Positions 56,044 to 64,000 of a DNA stretch of 64,000 nucleotides are shown here, one piece after another. The stretch comes from Paraglaciecola sp. MB-3u-78. Lineage in GTDB: Bacteria; Pseudomonadota; Gammaproteobacteria; Enterobacterales; Alteromonadaceae. Made by a program: the position numbers and the translations under genes. The notes below the pieces were generated by a model. That model saw only the letters and a program-made list of their open reading frames with translations, had not been told where the DNA came from and made no database searches. The DNA is taken from contig NZ_PJCF01000006.1 of the NCBI RefSeq assembly GCF_002835935.1, positions 248,001 through 312,000 on the forward strand, in the 5' to 3' direction. Positions within the stretch are counted from its first letter, which is position 1; each line of letters starts with the position of its first letter.

Positions 56044-57462
56044 ATGAAAATATTGTTTGTTGTGTCTGAAGTGGAAGATCTGGTGAAAACAGGTGGTTTA
56101 GCTGATGTTGGTAAAGCTTTGCCTTTGGCATTGGCTGAGTTGGGTCACGAAGTGACAATAGTCATGCCCTACTATAAACAATTAGCAAATAAATTTAACG
56201 CAGCAGACTGTTGTGATAAACAAATTTTAGATGCTGGCCACCAATCTTATGAGTTTGCTGTTAAACGATTAACCTTAGAGGGCTTGCCAGTATTAGCGGT
56301 TGACTACCCAGCGTATTTTGACCGTAAAGGTCTGTATTCTGACGATTATCATGCTTATCCAGATAATGCTGAACGTTTTGCATTTTTTGCGAGCGCGGCA
56401 TTACAAGCTTCAAAAGCAGTAGGATTTCAGCCTAATATTGTGCACTGTAATGATTGGCATACTGCACTTACACCCTATTTCGTTAGCATTGACGACTCTG
56501 GTTTTTTTGCTCAGGCAAAAACAATTTTTACTATTCACAATGGGGCTTACCAAGGGACACATCAATTTAGCGATATTGCTTTTTTGCAAACACATTATAA
56601 ATTACACAGCCAGTTGGACGGGGATGCTTTAAATTTTGTACGTATGGGGATCCGTTATGCCAATAAAATTAATGCTGTCAGCCCTAACTATGCACAAGAG
56701 CTACTGACACCTCTTGGCTCGCATCACTTATTTAATGAGTTTCAAAACCGACGGGATGACGTGTCAGGTATTTTAAACGGTTGTGATTATAGCCAGTGGG
56801 ATCCTATTAATGACCCATATATTGCAAAAAACTATCATCATGCTGACTTGTCTGGCAAAAAAGCCTGCAAAGCCGAATTACAAGAAGAGTTAGGGCTACC
56901 AAAAAAAGGGCGCGTACCTATCATTGGTATGGTGTGCCGTCTAACTGACCAAAAAGGCTTTGGCTTTATTTTGCCTATGTTAGATAAATTGATGCAACAC
57001 GAAGTGCAAGTTGCCATCATTGGTACGGGCGATCCTCAAATTAGCCTGTATCTACGAGAAATGACCGACAAATACCCAAAAAAAATGGCGTTTGTTGAAG
57101 ACTTTAGTGAGCGTAAAGCACACCTGATTGAAGCGGGTAGTGACTTTTTTCTTATGCCCTCTTTGTTTGAGCCTTGTGGCTTGAATCAAATGTATAGTTT
57201 GGCATACGGCACCTTGCCTATAGTCAGAGCCGTTGGCGGGCTTAAGGATACAGTAATCGATTTGGCAGAGGACCCAGACAATGCCACTGGGTTTGTATTC
57301 GAACAGCCCGATAGCAGCGCATTGTTATCATGTGTACAGCGTGCCTTGCTGTTTTATCATGAGTCGCCTAAGGTACTTGCGTTAACACAACAGCGAGCCA
57401 TGCAACGCCGTTTTACTTGGGAAGCCGCTGCTAAAGACTATCAAGCACTATATCTGAGCTAA
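56044..57462 (+). CDS. glgA: Glycogen synthase GlgA
   Basis: 472 residues, GT5 family, ADP-glucose dependent. N-terminal SEVEDLVKTGGLADVGKALP contains the KTGGL donor-binding loop; HCNDWHTALTPYF near residue 135; the C-terminal block PSLFEPCGLNQMYSLAYGT near 380 with the catalytic Glu. No other glg genes are visible in the window, so the pathway is split. Confidence 0.94.
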   Translation: MKILFVVSEVEDLVKTGGLADVGKALPLALAELGHEVTIVMPYYKQLANKFNAADCCDKQILDAGHQSYEFAVKRLTLEGLPVLAVDYPAYFDRKGLYSDDYHAYPDNAERFAFFASAALQASKAVGFQPNIVHCNDWHTALTPYFVSIDDSGFFAQAKTIFTIHNGAYQGTHQFSDIAFLQTHYKLHSQLDGDALNFVRMGIRYANKINAVSPNYAQELLTPLGSHHLFNEFQNRRDDVSGILNGCDYSQWDPINDPYIAKNYHHADLSGKKACKAELQEELGLPKKGRVPIIGMVCRLTDQKGFGFILPMLDKLMQHEVQVAIIGTGDPQISLYLREMTDKYPKKMAFVEDFSERKAHLIEAGSDFFLMPSLFEPCGLNQMYSLAYGTLPIVRAVGGLKDTVIDLAEDPDNATGFVFEQPDSSALLSCVQRALLFYHESPKVLALTQQRAMQRRFTWEAAAKDYQALYLS

Positions 57463-57464
57463 TA

Positions 57465-57793
57465 ATGTTAATGAAAGGCAGGGTTATTCTTTTTTGTTGT
57501 TTACTGTTGGTTGGGCTGACAACAACAGCTCACGCATTACCATCCAAATGTTTGCAGGCTTTGGAAAGGCAAATGCTTGTCAGCATCTTATTTATAAAAA
57601 GGCTGCATTACCTGTGGCGTTTTTGGATGTAGATAAAGGTGCTATTATCTGCATCTGTTTAAGGGATTTTAAAGGATTCAGAAATACTGCAACCAAAAAA
57701 ATTGAATCAATAGCACAACACATTACCCTTCAGAGGCTGGCAGAAAAACACCAGTTAAGTGAGCAAGATATTATGACTTTAATCAGGAACTGA
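57465..57793 (+). pseudogene. Small secreted protein, frameshifted
   Basis: The ATG at 57465 begins a signal peptide (RVILFCCLLLVGLTTTAHA) and LPSKCLQALERQM, but this frame soon stops. Near 57575 the next frame takes over with CQHLIYKKAALPVAFLDVDKG and ends at 57793 with a helical KHQLSEQDIMTLIRN. The two halves together make a plausible secreted protein of about 110 residues. One frameshift, real or from sequencing, splits it. Unknown family; directly after glgA. Confidence 0.6.
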
Positions 57794-57867
57794 CTTTTTA
57801 GATTAGAAAACATGCGTAAATTAAGTCAACTAGTTTCAATTTGAACGTTTATGTATCAATATCGTAA

Positions 57868-59556
57868 ATGAAGAGTTGTCAGACTAAGGAATACGTAACA
57901 AGCAATATGGCCTCAGACACTAAATTTTTATCTATTAAAAGCCTGATCATATGGGTCGTTATGGCTATTACATCTTTGTCATTGATTTTGTCTTCAGGTG
58001 TTAATTTGTATAGTCAAATCAGTACCTATCGACAATCTCTGCAGGACAACGTGTTAATTTTTTCTGAGATGATTGGTCAAAGCGCATTAAAACCCATGAT
58101 TAACGATGAAGGTTTGGTTGAAGAACAAAACCTCAAGCATCTGGCTGCATCCAACATCATTGAAAATGTCCATATTTATAAAATTATTGATCAGGAAACG
58201 CCCGACTTTTTTGCGAGCTATAACAAAGCAGGTATAGCACCAGTTAAAGCCAAGTTTGATCAAGTAGAAGCGCTGATTAATCCTAAAATGAAGGGTGGTG
58301 TGATAGAGATTATACGGCCTATTCGTAATGATGGAGACCTGTTGGGATACGTGTATTTGCGCGCTTCATCAGAAACATTAGAAAACCTGATCGCCCAGTC
58401 AATTATGATTACTGTCAGTGTGTTGTTGATTTGTTTGCTGATATGTTTTTTCTTTACTTTAAAACTACAAAATGCGATTACGGCTCCTATCAATATCTTG
58501 GTTAAATTAGTGCAACGGATTTCGCGGCAAAGGGATTATTCAAGCCGAACAGAGCTGCATGGTATTAAAGAATTAGATATTTTAGGTGAGGCGTTTAACA
58601 ACATGTTACAACGCACCCAAGAACATATGGAACGGCAAACTAAAGCGGAATCTGAACAGGCAAAATTAAATTTGAGTTTGGAGGGTAAAGTACAGCAACG
58701 CACCATGGCCTTAAAAGAAGCCAATAACGAATTGATCCAAACCTTAGAAAAACTTCACCAGTTTCAACGGCAAATGGTGCAAAACGAAAAAATGGCATCT
58801 TTGGGCGATATGGTTGCCGGTGTGGCTCATGAGGTCAATACTCCTATTGGTCTTGGTGTCACGGCGTCAACGATGATGTTAGATAGACTGTCTGATATGC
58901 GTAAAGCTTTTGAAGACAAAACGCTCAAAGCCAGTTCTTTATCGAAGTTTATTTCTGAAGGCGAAGAAAACCTTAATATTATCTATCGTAATCTCAATCG
59001 GGCGGCTGAGCTGATTTCAAGCTTTAAACAAGTCGCCGTGGATCAATCCTCAGAAAATAATCGGGTTTTTTCTTTTGCTAAGTTGATGGACGAAATATTA
59101 ATGTCGATGCGGCCTAAGTTAAAAAAGGTAAAGCATCTGATCAATGTGAATTGTGCAGATAATTTAGTGGTTGAATCTAAAGCTGGGCCGATTAATCAAA
59201 TTATGATCAACTTAATCATGAATTCTATTATTCATGGTTTTGAAGATGTGGATCAAGGACAAATAGATATTACCATTGAATCTGTCGATGACACTAAGAT
59301 CAGTATCGAATTTAAAGACAACGGCAAAGGTATACCAGAACATTTACGAAAGCGTATCTTTGACCCTTTTGTCACCACTAAACGTGGTCAAGGAGGCAGT
59401 GGTCTAGGTATGCATTTAGTTTATAACTTAGTCACACAGGCCCTAAATGGCTCGATTTCTATTGTTAGTGAAGAAGGTCAGGGTGTTCAGTTCAGAATTT
59501 TATTCCCTGTCAAAATGGTGGATATCAACAAAGTACATAGTGGTTCTTTTGTGTAA
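57868..59556 (+). CDS. Sensor histidine kinase with CHASE8-like periplasmic domain
   Basis: 562 residues; an ATG at 57907 would shorten it by 13. Topology: TM at about 26-48, a periplasmic sensor of about 130 residues (SALKPMINDEGLVEEQNLKHL), TM at about 180-200, HAMP (INILVKLVQRISRQRDY), a coiled coil, H-box GDMVAGVAHEVNTPIG, N-box MINLIMNSIIHGF and G-boxes DNGKGIP, GSGLGMHLVYNLV. The kinase core is of the type with an HEVNTP H-box. It lies about 100 nt upstream of arcA on the same strand. Whether it phosphorylates ArcA is not known; the classical partner ArcB is a hybrid kinase not seen here. Confidence 0.88.
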   Translation: MKSCQTKEYVTSNMASDTKFLSIKSLIIWVVMAITSLSLILSSGVNLYSQISTYRQSLQDNVLIFSEMIGQSALKPMINDEGLVEEQNLKHLAASNIIENVHIYKIIDQETPDFFASYNKAGIAPVKAKFDQVEALINPKMKGGVIEIIRPIRNDGDLLGYVYLRASSETLENLIAQSIMITVSVLLICLLICFFFTLKLQNAITAPINILVKLVQRISRQRDYSSRTELHGIKELDILGEAFNNMLQRTQEHMERQTKAESEQAKLNLSLEGKVQQRTMALKEANNELIQTLEKLHQFQRQMVQNEKMASLGDMVAGVAHEVNTPIGLGVTASTMMLDRLSDMRKAFEDKTLKASSLSKFISEGEENLNIIYRNLNRAAELISSFKQVAVDQSSENNRVFSFAKLMDEILMSMRPKLKKVKHLINVNCADNLVVESKAGPINQIMINLIMNSIIHGFEDVDQGQIDITIESVDDTKISIEFKDNGKGIPEHLRKRIFDPFVTTKRGQGGSGLGMHLVYNLVTQALNGSISIVSEEGQGVQFRILFPVKMVDINKVHSGSFV

Positions 59557-59659
59557 AAGCATAAATTTTATTTTTAAATGCAACTTTAGTTAGATAAAAC
59601 CCTGAATTTTAGATATTTTCTGATAAACTTTTACACAAATTCCTAACCAGGCTTGAAAC

Positions 59660-60367
59660 ATGCAGACTCCTAACGTATTAATTGTTGAAGATGAAGTGGT
59701 CACACGTACCACCCTTAAAAGCTTGTTTGAAGCAGAAGGATATAATGTATTTGAAGCCGAAAATGGTGAACAGATGCATGACATCTTCGCAAACAACACT
59801 ATCAACCTGGTCATTATGGATATCAATTTACCCGGTAAAAATGGCTTGATTTTGGCGCGGGAAGTGCGTGGCCGTAAAAATATTGGTTTGATATTTTTAA
59901 CCGGTAGAGATAACGATGTAGACCGAATTTTAGGTCTAGAAATTGGTGCTGATGACTATCTTACTAAACCTTTTAACCCTCGTGAACTGACTATACGCGC
60001 CCGTAACTTATTGACACGTACAACTAATAGTAACGAAGATGATGATCTGCCAAGCCGTGTAGGCTTTAACGGTTGGATATTAGACAGTGATAGCCGTAGT
60101 TTGATTTCTCCTAGTAGCAAAGAGTTTCGTTTGCCACGGAGTGAATTTCGAGCATTGCATTTGTTTTTGAACAACCCAGGTAAAATTCTGACACGTGAAC
60201 AACTTATTATGGAAATGACCGGCCGTGAATTACGCCCTAATGACCGCACAGTTGACGTGACGATCCGTCGTATCCGTAAGCATTTTGAATCAGAAATAAA
60301 CGCGGATGATTTGATTGTCACTATTCATGGTGAAGGTTATCGCTTCTGCGGTTCTTTAGATTCATAA
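59660..60367 (+). CDS. arcA: Aerobic respiration response regulator ArcA
   Basis: 235 residues, OmpR/PhoB family. The receiver (1-120) is very close to E. coli Arc[36 protein letters not shown] with the phosphoacceptor Asp54, and [20 protein letters not shown]. The winged-helix domain follows after an acidic linker, with [15 protein letters not shown] and [16 protein letters not shown]. It controls respiratory and central carbon genes in response to redox. Followed by a terminator. Confidence 0.95.
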   Translation: MQTPNVLIVEDEVVTRTTLKSLFEAEGYNVFEAENGEQMHDIFANNTINLVIMDINLPGKNGLILAREVRGRKNIGLIFLTGRDNDVDRILGLEIGADDYLTKPFNPRELTIRARNLLTRTTNSNEDDDLPSRVGFNGWILDSDSRSLISPSSKEFRLPRSEFRALHLFLNNPGKILTREQLIMEMTGRELRPNDRTVDVTIRRIRKHFESEINADDLIVTIHGEGYRFCGSLDS

Positions 60368-60392
60368 TTACCTGTTTATAGTCCTATTTTAG

Positions 60393-60415
60393 AAAGCTCC
60401 TTAGGGAGCTTTTTT
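60393..60415 (+). terminator. Rho-independent terminator of arcA
   Basis: AAAGCTCC and GGAGCTTT pair around TTAG and continue into six T. It is 26 nt after the arcA stop. Confidence 0.9.
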
Positions 60416-60482
60416 ATTGCCTTAAGTTTTACTTAAGTTTCAACTTCTAGAATGATCACAAATTATCTAGAAGGCCAATAAT

Positions 60483-60971
60483 TTGCGTCAGTTCCTACTA
60501 AGTTTGCTGGTTATTTTCATCAGCTTCACACCACTATCATTAAGCTTTGCCAAGGAGATTGCAGCGCCAGATTTTGCTATCTCTAACGATCAGTTACCTA
60601 ACAAACTATCTGATTTAAAAGGGCAGGTCGTGTATCTCGACTTTTGGGCTAGCTGGTGCAAGCCATGTCGTAAGTCATTTCCTTGGATGAACCAGATGCA
60701 TCACAAATATGCTGGAAAAGGTTTGCAAATCATTGCCATTAATTTAGATGCGGAAGCGGCTTTGGCAAAGACTTTTTTAGATAAAGTACCTGCACAAATC
60801 CCCATTGTTTATGACCCTGAAGGCAAAATCGCAAGAGATTATGAGTTATTGGGTATGCCAAGCAGTTATTTAATCGATAAGAAAGGCAAAATCCGCTTTG
60901 CACATAAAGGGTTTTTCACCCGAACCCAACCCTTATATGAACAAGAATTAAATTTATTACTTAACGAATAG
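60483..60971 (+). CDS. TlpA-family thioredoxin-like protein, periplasmic
   Basis: 162 residues, TTG start with an AGAAGG Shine-Dalgarno 8 nt before. Signal peptide about residues 1-22 (LLSLLVIFISFTPLSLSFA). Redox site WASWCKPCRKSFPW near residue 57 with CxxC and the cis-Pro in GMPSSYLIDKKG near 127. Likely a periplasmic thiol oxidoreductase. First gene of a four-gene operon with a DUF4266 lipoprotein, a DUF3570 protein and an ApbE-type flavin transferase. Confidence 0.88.
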   Translation: MRQFLLSLLVIFISFTPLSLSFAKEIAAPDFAISNDQLPNKLSDLKGQVVYLDFWASWCKPCRKSFPWMNQMHHKYAGKGLQIIAINLDAEAALAKTFLDKVPAQIPIVYDPEGKIARDYELLGMPSSYLIDKKGKIRFAHKGFFTRTQPLYEQELNLLLNE

Positions 60972-60980
60972 GAGTAGCCA

Positions 60981-61208
60981 ATGATGCTAAATAAAGCACG
61001 AATTACCGTCGCATTTTTGATAAGTACCCAACTTGTTGGTTGCGCAAACTTAGGAGTGCAGCCATGGGAGCGTGATCTGCTCGCCAAAGAAGAAATGGCT
61101 TTGGACGCCGAAGGTAACGATCTTGGGTTAGATGACCATATTTATTTTAGTAAAGAAGGCACCAGTGGTGGTCGCGCGTTTGCTGGTGGAGGTTGTGGAT
61201 GCAATTAA
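60981..61208 (+). CDS. DUF4266 lipoprotein
   Basis: 75 residues. Signal with lipobox QLVGCAN (Cys near residue 21), then WERDLLAKEEMAL and a C-terminal Gly-rich HIYFSKEGTSGGRAFAGGGCGCN with a Cys pair, the DUF4266 signature. It probably sits in the outer membrane facing the periplasm. A GAATAGGAG Shine-Dalgarno precedes it. Its last ten bases overlap the DUF3570 gene. Cys-Gly-Cys near the end could be a thiol or metal site served by the TlpA-like protein. Confidence 0.85.
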   Translation: MMLNKARITVAFLISTQLVGCANLGVQPWERDLLAKEEMALDAEGNDLGLDDHIYFSKEGTSGGRAFAGGGCGCN

Positions 61209-62521
61209 CATCGAAAAACCATTTAACTAACAAACCGAAGAAAGTTGCCAATGTGAATACGGCACTCGCTGCTGCAACTTGTGCTTTATTGGGGGCATCC
61301 CCGGTCGCTTTAGCCGATGAAGGCGTATGGGAAATGGATGCGGCACTGCTGTACTACGGAGAAGCAGATAGAGTCACTGCCGTTGAAGGTGTTTTTTCCG
61401 CTAAAAAAGATTTTGGCGATGAGCATATTTTTTCTGGAAAAATCGTGCTTGATTCACTCACTGGTGCTTCTGCATCTGGTGCTGTGGCGCAGCCTAATGC
61501 CCAAACTTATACTCGTCCATCCGGCAATGGGCAATATGTTATTGCCGCTGGTGAAACACCTTTAGATGACACCTTTATCGATACCCGAGTGCAACTTGAA
61601 GCACAATGGACTCAACCCCTTTGGGACGACATGCGAGGCAGTACAGGTGTACATCTTTCAAAAGAGTATGACTATCTGTCTGTGGCAGTTAATGGCTCTC
61701 TAGCCAAAGACTTTAATCAGAAGAACACCACAGTTTCTGCAGGGTTATCTCTAGCATTTGATTCTATCGATCCCGAAGGTGGACGGCCCGTTGCTTTTTC
61801 TGAAATGGTTATCGACAAAGGTCAATTTCCCAATGAGCAAGCCTATAGAGCGGCTTTTGATGCCACAAGGCAGACAGATACCGACGATAAAACTACGGTA
61901 GACTTATTGTTGGGAGTGACACAAATTATCAACCGCAGAATGTTAATGCAATTTAATTACGGTTTCTCTATGTCTGATGGATATCACACCGACCCCTTTA
62001 AGGTATTAAGTGTGGTTAATGACCAAGGGTTAACTCAATCATTATTGCATGAAGACCGGCCAACAGAGCGCACCCGACATAGTTTCTATTGGCAAACAAA
62101 ATATGCCTTGGATGTTGGTGTAGCTGATGTTTCTTATCGGTACGCCACCGATGACTGGGACGTCTCATCGCATACGATAGATTCTAGATTTCGATTTAAT
62201 TTGAGTGATAATACTTATATTCAGCCTCATTTTAGGTATTACCAGCAAAGTGCTGCGGAGTTTTATCAACCATTTCTAATGGAAGGTACAACCCTACCTA
62301 CATTTGCCACTGCAGATTATCGTTTAGGCGAAATGACCGCTTACACCTTAGGCATAAAATACGGAATGAAAATGTCTAGTGGTAATGAATGGGCATTTAG
62401 GTTGGAATATTATCAGCAAGATCCTAAAAATGCTGGTTTCGACGAGCCCGGTGCTTTACAGCAACTCGACTTATATCCCAGCGTGAAAGCAGTGGTTGCA
62501 CAAGTCAGCTATAGCTTTTAA
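61199..62521 (+). CDS. DUF3570 outer-membrane-type protein
   Basis: 440 residues from the ATG at 61199, which has a GGAGG Shine-Dalgarno six nt upstream. Signal peptide at about 18-42 (ALAAATCALLGASPVALA). The mature protein has many amphipathic beta strands and ends ...VAQVSYSF with C-terminal Phe, the outer-membrane barrel signature. Blocks EMDAALLYYGEADRV and FSGKIVLDSLTGASASGA match DUF3570. It is paired with DUF4266 and ApbE in many marine bacteria. Function of the set is not established. Confidence 0.87.
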   Translation: MQLTSKNHLTNKPKKVANVNTALAAATCALLGASPVALADEGVWEMDAALLYYGEADRVTAVEGVFSAKKDFGDEHIFSGKIVLDSLTGASASGAVAQPNAQTYTRPSGNGQYVIAAGETPLDDTFIDTRVQLEAQWTQPLWDDMRGSTGVHLSKEYDYLSVAVNGSLAKDFNQKNTTVSAGLSLAFDSIDPEGGRPVAFSEMVIDKGQFPNEQAYRAAFDATRQTDTDDKTTVDLLLGVTQIINRRMLMQFNYGFSMSDGYHTDPFKVLSVVNDQGLTQSLLHEDRPTERTRHSFYWQTKYALDVGVADVSYRYATDDWDVSSHTIDSRFRFNLSDNTYIQPHFRYYQQSAAEFYQPFLMEGTTLPTFATADYRLGEMTAYTLGIKYGMKMSSGNEWAFRLEYYQQDPKNAGFDEPGALQQLDLYPSVKAVVAQVSYSF

Positions 62522-62549
62522 AGTAGGATTTTTGCCCTAAGGACTGCCT

Positions 62550-63449
62550 TTGTCAACAGGCTCTTTTAATTTAGAACAAAAAGGCGACCATATGATTGGT
62601 CGCTTTTCTGCTATGGCCAGTCCATGCGAACTTTTGATAGAAACGCAAGACTCTTTGCTTGCCAATCATCTTACCTCCCTTGCCTATAAAGAAACCAAAC
62701 GTATAGAACAGAAATTTAGCCGTTATTTACCTAACAACCCTATGGCTAAGATTAATCATAGTATGGGTAAAACGGTGGTTATTGATGAAGAAGTTTTTCG
62801 ACTGCTGGAATTTGCTAATAGCTGCTTTGAGTTAAGTGAAGGTATGTTCGATATTACCTCTGGTGTATTACGACGGGCATGGAAATTCGATGGCTCAGAT
62901 AAATTACCTACCCCTGAAGCGGTAAAAGCATTAATGCCTTATATCGGTTGGCAAAAAATCAAATATGATCAGTCTTCAATCACACTGGCAAAAGGAATGG
63001 AGTTGGATTTCGGTGGCATAGGCAAAGAATACGCTGTGGATTGTGTCGCCAAGTTATGTAACGAATATACACCAACCATATCAGTAGTAGTGAACTTTGG
63101 TGGTGATATTCAGGTGACCCGCCCACGACAAAATAAGCAGTCATGGCATATCGGTATTGAAAGCCCTGAAGATGAAAGTAAAAAGACCACTCACACCCTG
63201 AAAATCATCAATGGCGGATTAGCCACCAGTGGTGATGCAAAGCGTTATCTATTAAAAGACGCTAAACGTTACAGTCATATCCTTAATCCTGAAACCGGAT
63301 ATCCCATTGAAAAGGCAGCCCGCTCGGTGACTGTTGCTGCCCCCCATTGTATCCAAGCTGGATTGTTAGCAACTATGGCTTTATTAAAGGGCCCTAACGC
63401 AGAAGTATTTTTAGAACAGCAGGATGTCAAGTTTTGGTGTTATCGATAG
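62550..63449 (+). CDS. FAD:protein FMN transferase (ApbE family)
   Basis: 299 residues from a TTG start with TAAGGA eight nt upstream. It transfers FMN from FAD to Thr/Ser of target proteins. Motifs: MIGRFSAMASPCELLIE, KFSRYLPNNPMAKIN near residue 52, DFGGIGKEYAVD near 151 (flavin/Mg contacts), GGLATSGDAKRY and the HILNPETGYP Mg site. Most homologues have a lipobox; here none is visible, so it may be cytoplasmic or its target lies in the operon. Its partner is unclear, because no protein of the operon shows a DGxSGAT-type flavinylation motif. Confidence 0.9.
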   Translation: MSTGSFNLEQKGDHMIGRFSAMASPCELLIETQDSLLANHLTSLAYKETKRIEQKFSRYLPNNPMAKINHSMGKTVVIDEEVFRLLEFANSCFELSEGMFDITSGVLRRAWKFDGSDKLPTPEAVKALMPYIGWQKIKYDQSSITLAKGMELDFGGIGKEYAVDCVAKLCNEYTPTISVVVNFGGDIQVTRPRQNKQSWHIGIESPEDESKKTTHTLKIINGGLATSGDAKRYLLKDAKRYSHILNPETGYPIEKAARSVTVAAPHCIQAGLLATMALLKGPNAEVFLEQQDVKFWCYR

Positions 63450-63681
63450 AGTACAGGTGGGTAACTAATCTTATTTCGATAGGTGTGATGCTTGAAGCAG
63501 GTTTTGATTTTATATAACTGAGCTCTATAGGCGATAAACGGTCCTTCAAACGATTGTTTGGGAACTAAATAAAGTAGACTGGTATGTTGAAACGTAAGTT
63601 TACTGACCCTGAGGTATCTCCACGAATAATACATAAAAAACAATGAGTTAAAGAAATAAAAATGAACTTTCGTGGTGTTCG

Positions 63682-64000
63682 CTGATCAGATCAGTTGATT
63701 ACACCTACCAATCAGGAATAAACACCATGAAAGTTAAAAATATTGTAAATGATTTTCTCATCAATTCCAGTCCCATGCACAAAATGAGACGGCTGGCTCT
63801 GGTCGAATGCATCAACAGCATTGTTAATGGCCATTCCCTTACGGTCACGAGTATGGGCGTGGTATTGAGAGCAAGACCTTTGAAAAGCATTCGATCAAAC
63901 GAAGTGACAGACTGTGTTCCAACGACCACCTCCACAGGGAGGGGAGAGAACAGAGATATATGGCGGCATCTGTAAACTCTGGATCCCCGCAAGTGCTCGC
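63682..64000 (+). mobile_element. IS4-family insertion sequence, left end, cut by window edge
   Basis: The likely terminus is near CTGATCAGATCAG (63682-63694), which contains two GATC sites, as in Dam-regulated IS10-like elements. The transposase begins 45 nt inside. The right end is outside the window. Confidence 0.55.
63727..64000 (+). pseudogene. IS4-family transposase, N-terminal part with frameshift
   Basis: MKVKNIVNDFLINSSPMHKM followed by LALVECINSIVNGHSLTVTS is the N-terminal domain of IS4-type transposases. Near 63856 one base seems missing: the frame switches from GHSLTVTSMG to another frame reading RGIESKTFEKHSIKRSDRLC and LHREG, which is how the family continues. With this deletion it cannot be functional unless the sequence is in error. 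The 3' part is beyond the window. Confidence 0.7.

Noticed and set aside
63440-63643. 67-residue minus-strand reading after the ApbE gene
   Set aside because: No recognisable family or start signal; the stretch between ApbE and the IS4 element shows no convincing gene.

Overview
The window is a chromosomal segment of a marine gammaproteobacterium, most likely of the Alteromonadaceae (Paraglaciecola/Glaciecola-like). I infer this from the ArcA, SlmA, GlpG and Rep type proteins, the low GC by eye, and the conserved slmA-coaBC-radC-rpmBG-mutM-coaD-waaA neighbourhood. The genus is inference, not proven. Most of the sequence is ordinary core genome, interrupted by several scars of mobile DNA and one integrated island.

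Layout. 1-3.6 kb: a lipoprotein start, two tandem YihG-type acyltransferases and a YbdG-type MscS channel. 3.7-5.95 kb: an IS1634-type insertion sequence whose transposase carries a perfect 498-bp in-frame tandem duplication. 6.1-7.8 kb: a YggN-like protein and a YeeZ-like epimerase. 8.1-13.1 kb: a GC-richer acyl-CoA ligase / enoyl-CoA hydratase / CoA-binding operon beside a decayed ISAs1 transposase and a wrecked M28 peptidase gene. 13.1-24.8 kb: slmA, coaBC, radC, rpmBG, mutM, coaD, kdkA, a glycosyltransferase and waaA. This block is interspersed with a CDP-glycerol-type capsule set (glycerophosphotransferase, TagD remnant, Wzi-like protein). 25.0-25.6 kb: a deletion scar joining a PstS-like gene start to an EAL gene end. 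25.7-36.9 kb: kbl-tdh, glpE-glpG, a FliL-like protein, ubiC-ubiA, ubiK, rep, a GAF-GAF-GGDEF-EAL protein and cytochrome c5. 37-43 kb: sugar dehydrogenase, carboxylesterase, ACT and SMR proteins, and a hybrid histidine kinase broken by a 19-bp duplication. 43.16-51.75 kb: an integrated element in the 3' end of tRNA-Phe. 51.7-63.4 kb: tRNA-Phe, yggX, mutY, trmB, rsmC, glgA, a sensor kinase next to arcA, and a TlpA/DUF4266/DUF3570/ApbE operon. The window ends inside a frameshifted IS4-family transposase.

The most interesting region is the 8.6-kb element. A P4-type integrase sits against the 3' end of tRNA-Phe. A degenerate copy of that tRNA end lies at 43161-43182, directly beside a strong terminator that looks like the ancestral tRNA terminator. 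Inside are AlpA and HTH regulators, a 294-residue protein whose gene contains five iterons of GGCGATA type with an exact 11-bp period (a likely protein-binding array or replication origin inside a coding region, as in lambda O), a field of mosaic repeats around the core ACATGGGGTTTG, a solitary PemK/MazF-type toxin and an orphan secreted protein. No capsid, terminase or conjugation gene is visible, so it resembles a phage satellite or a small integrated replicon.
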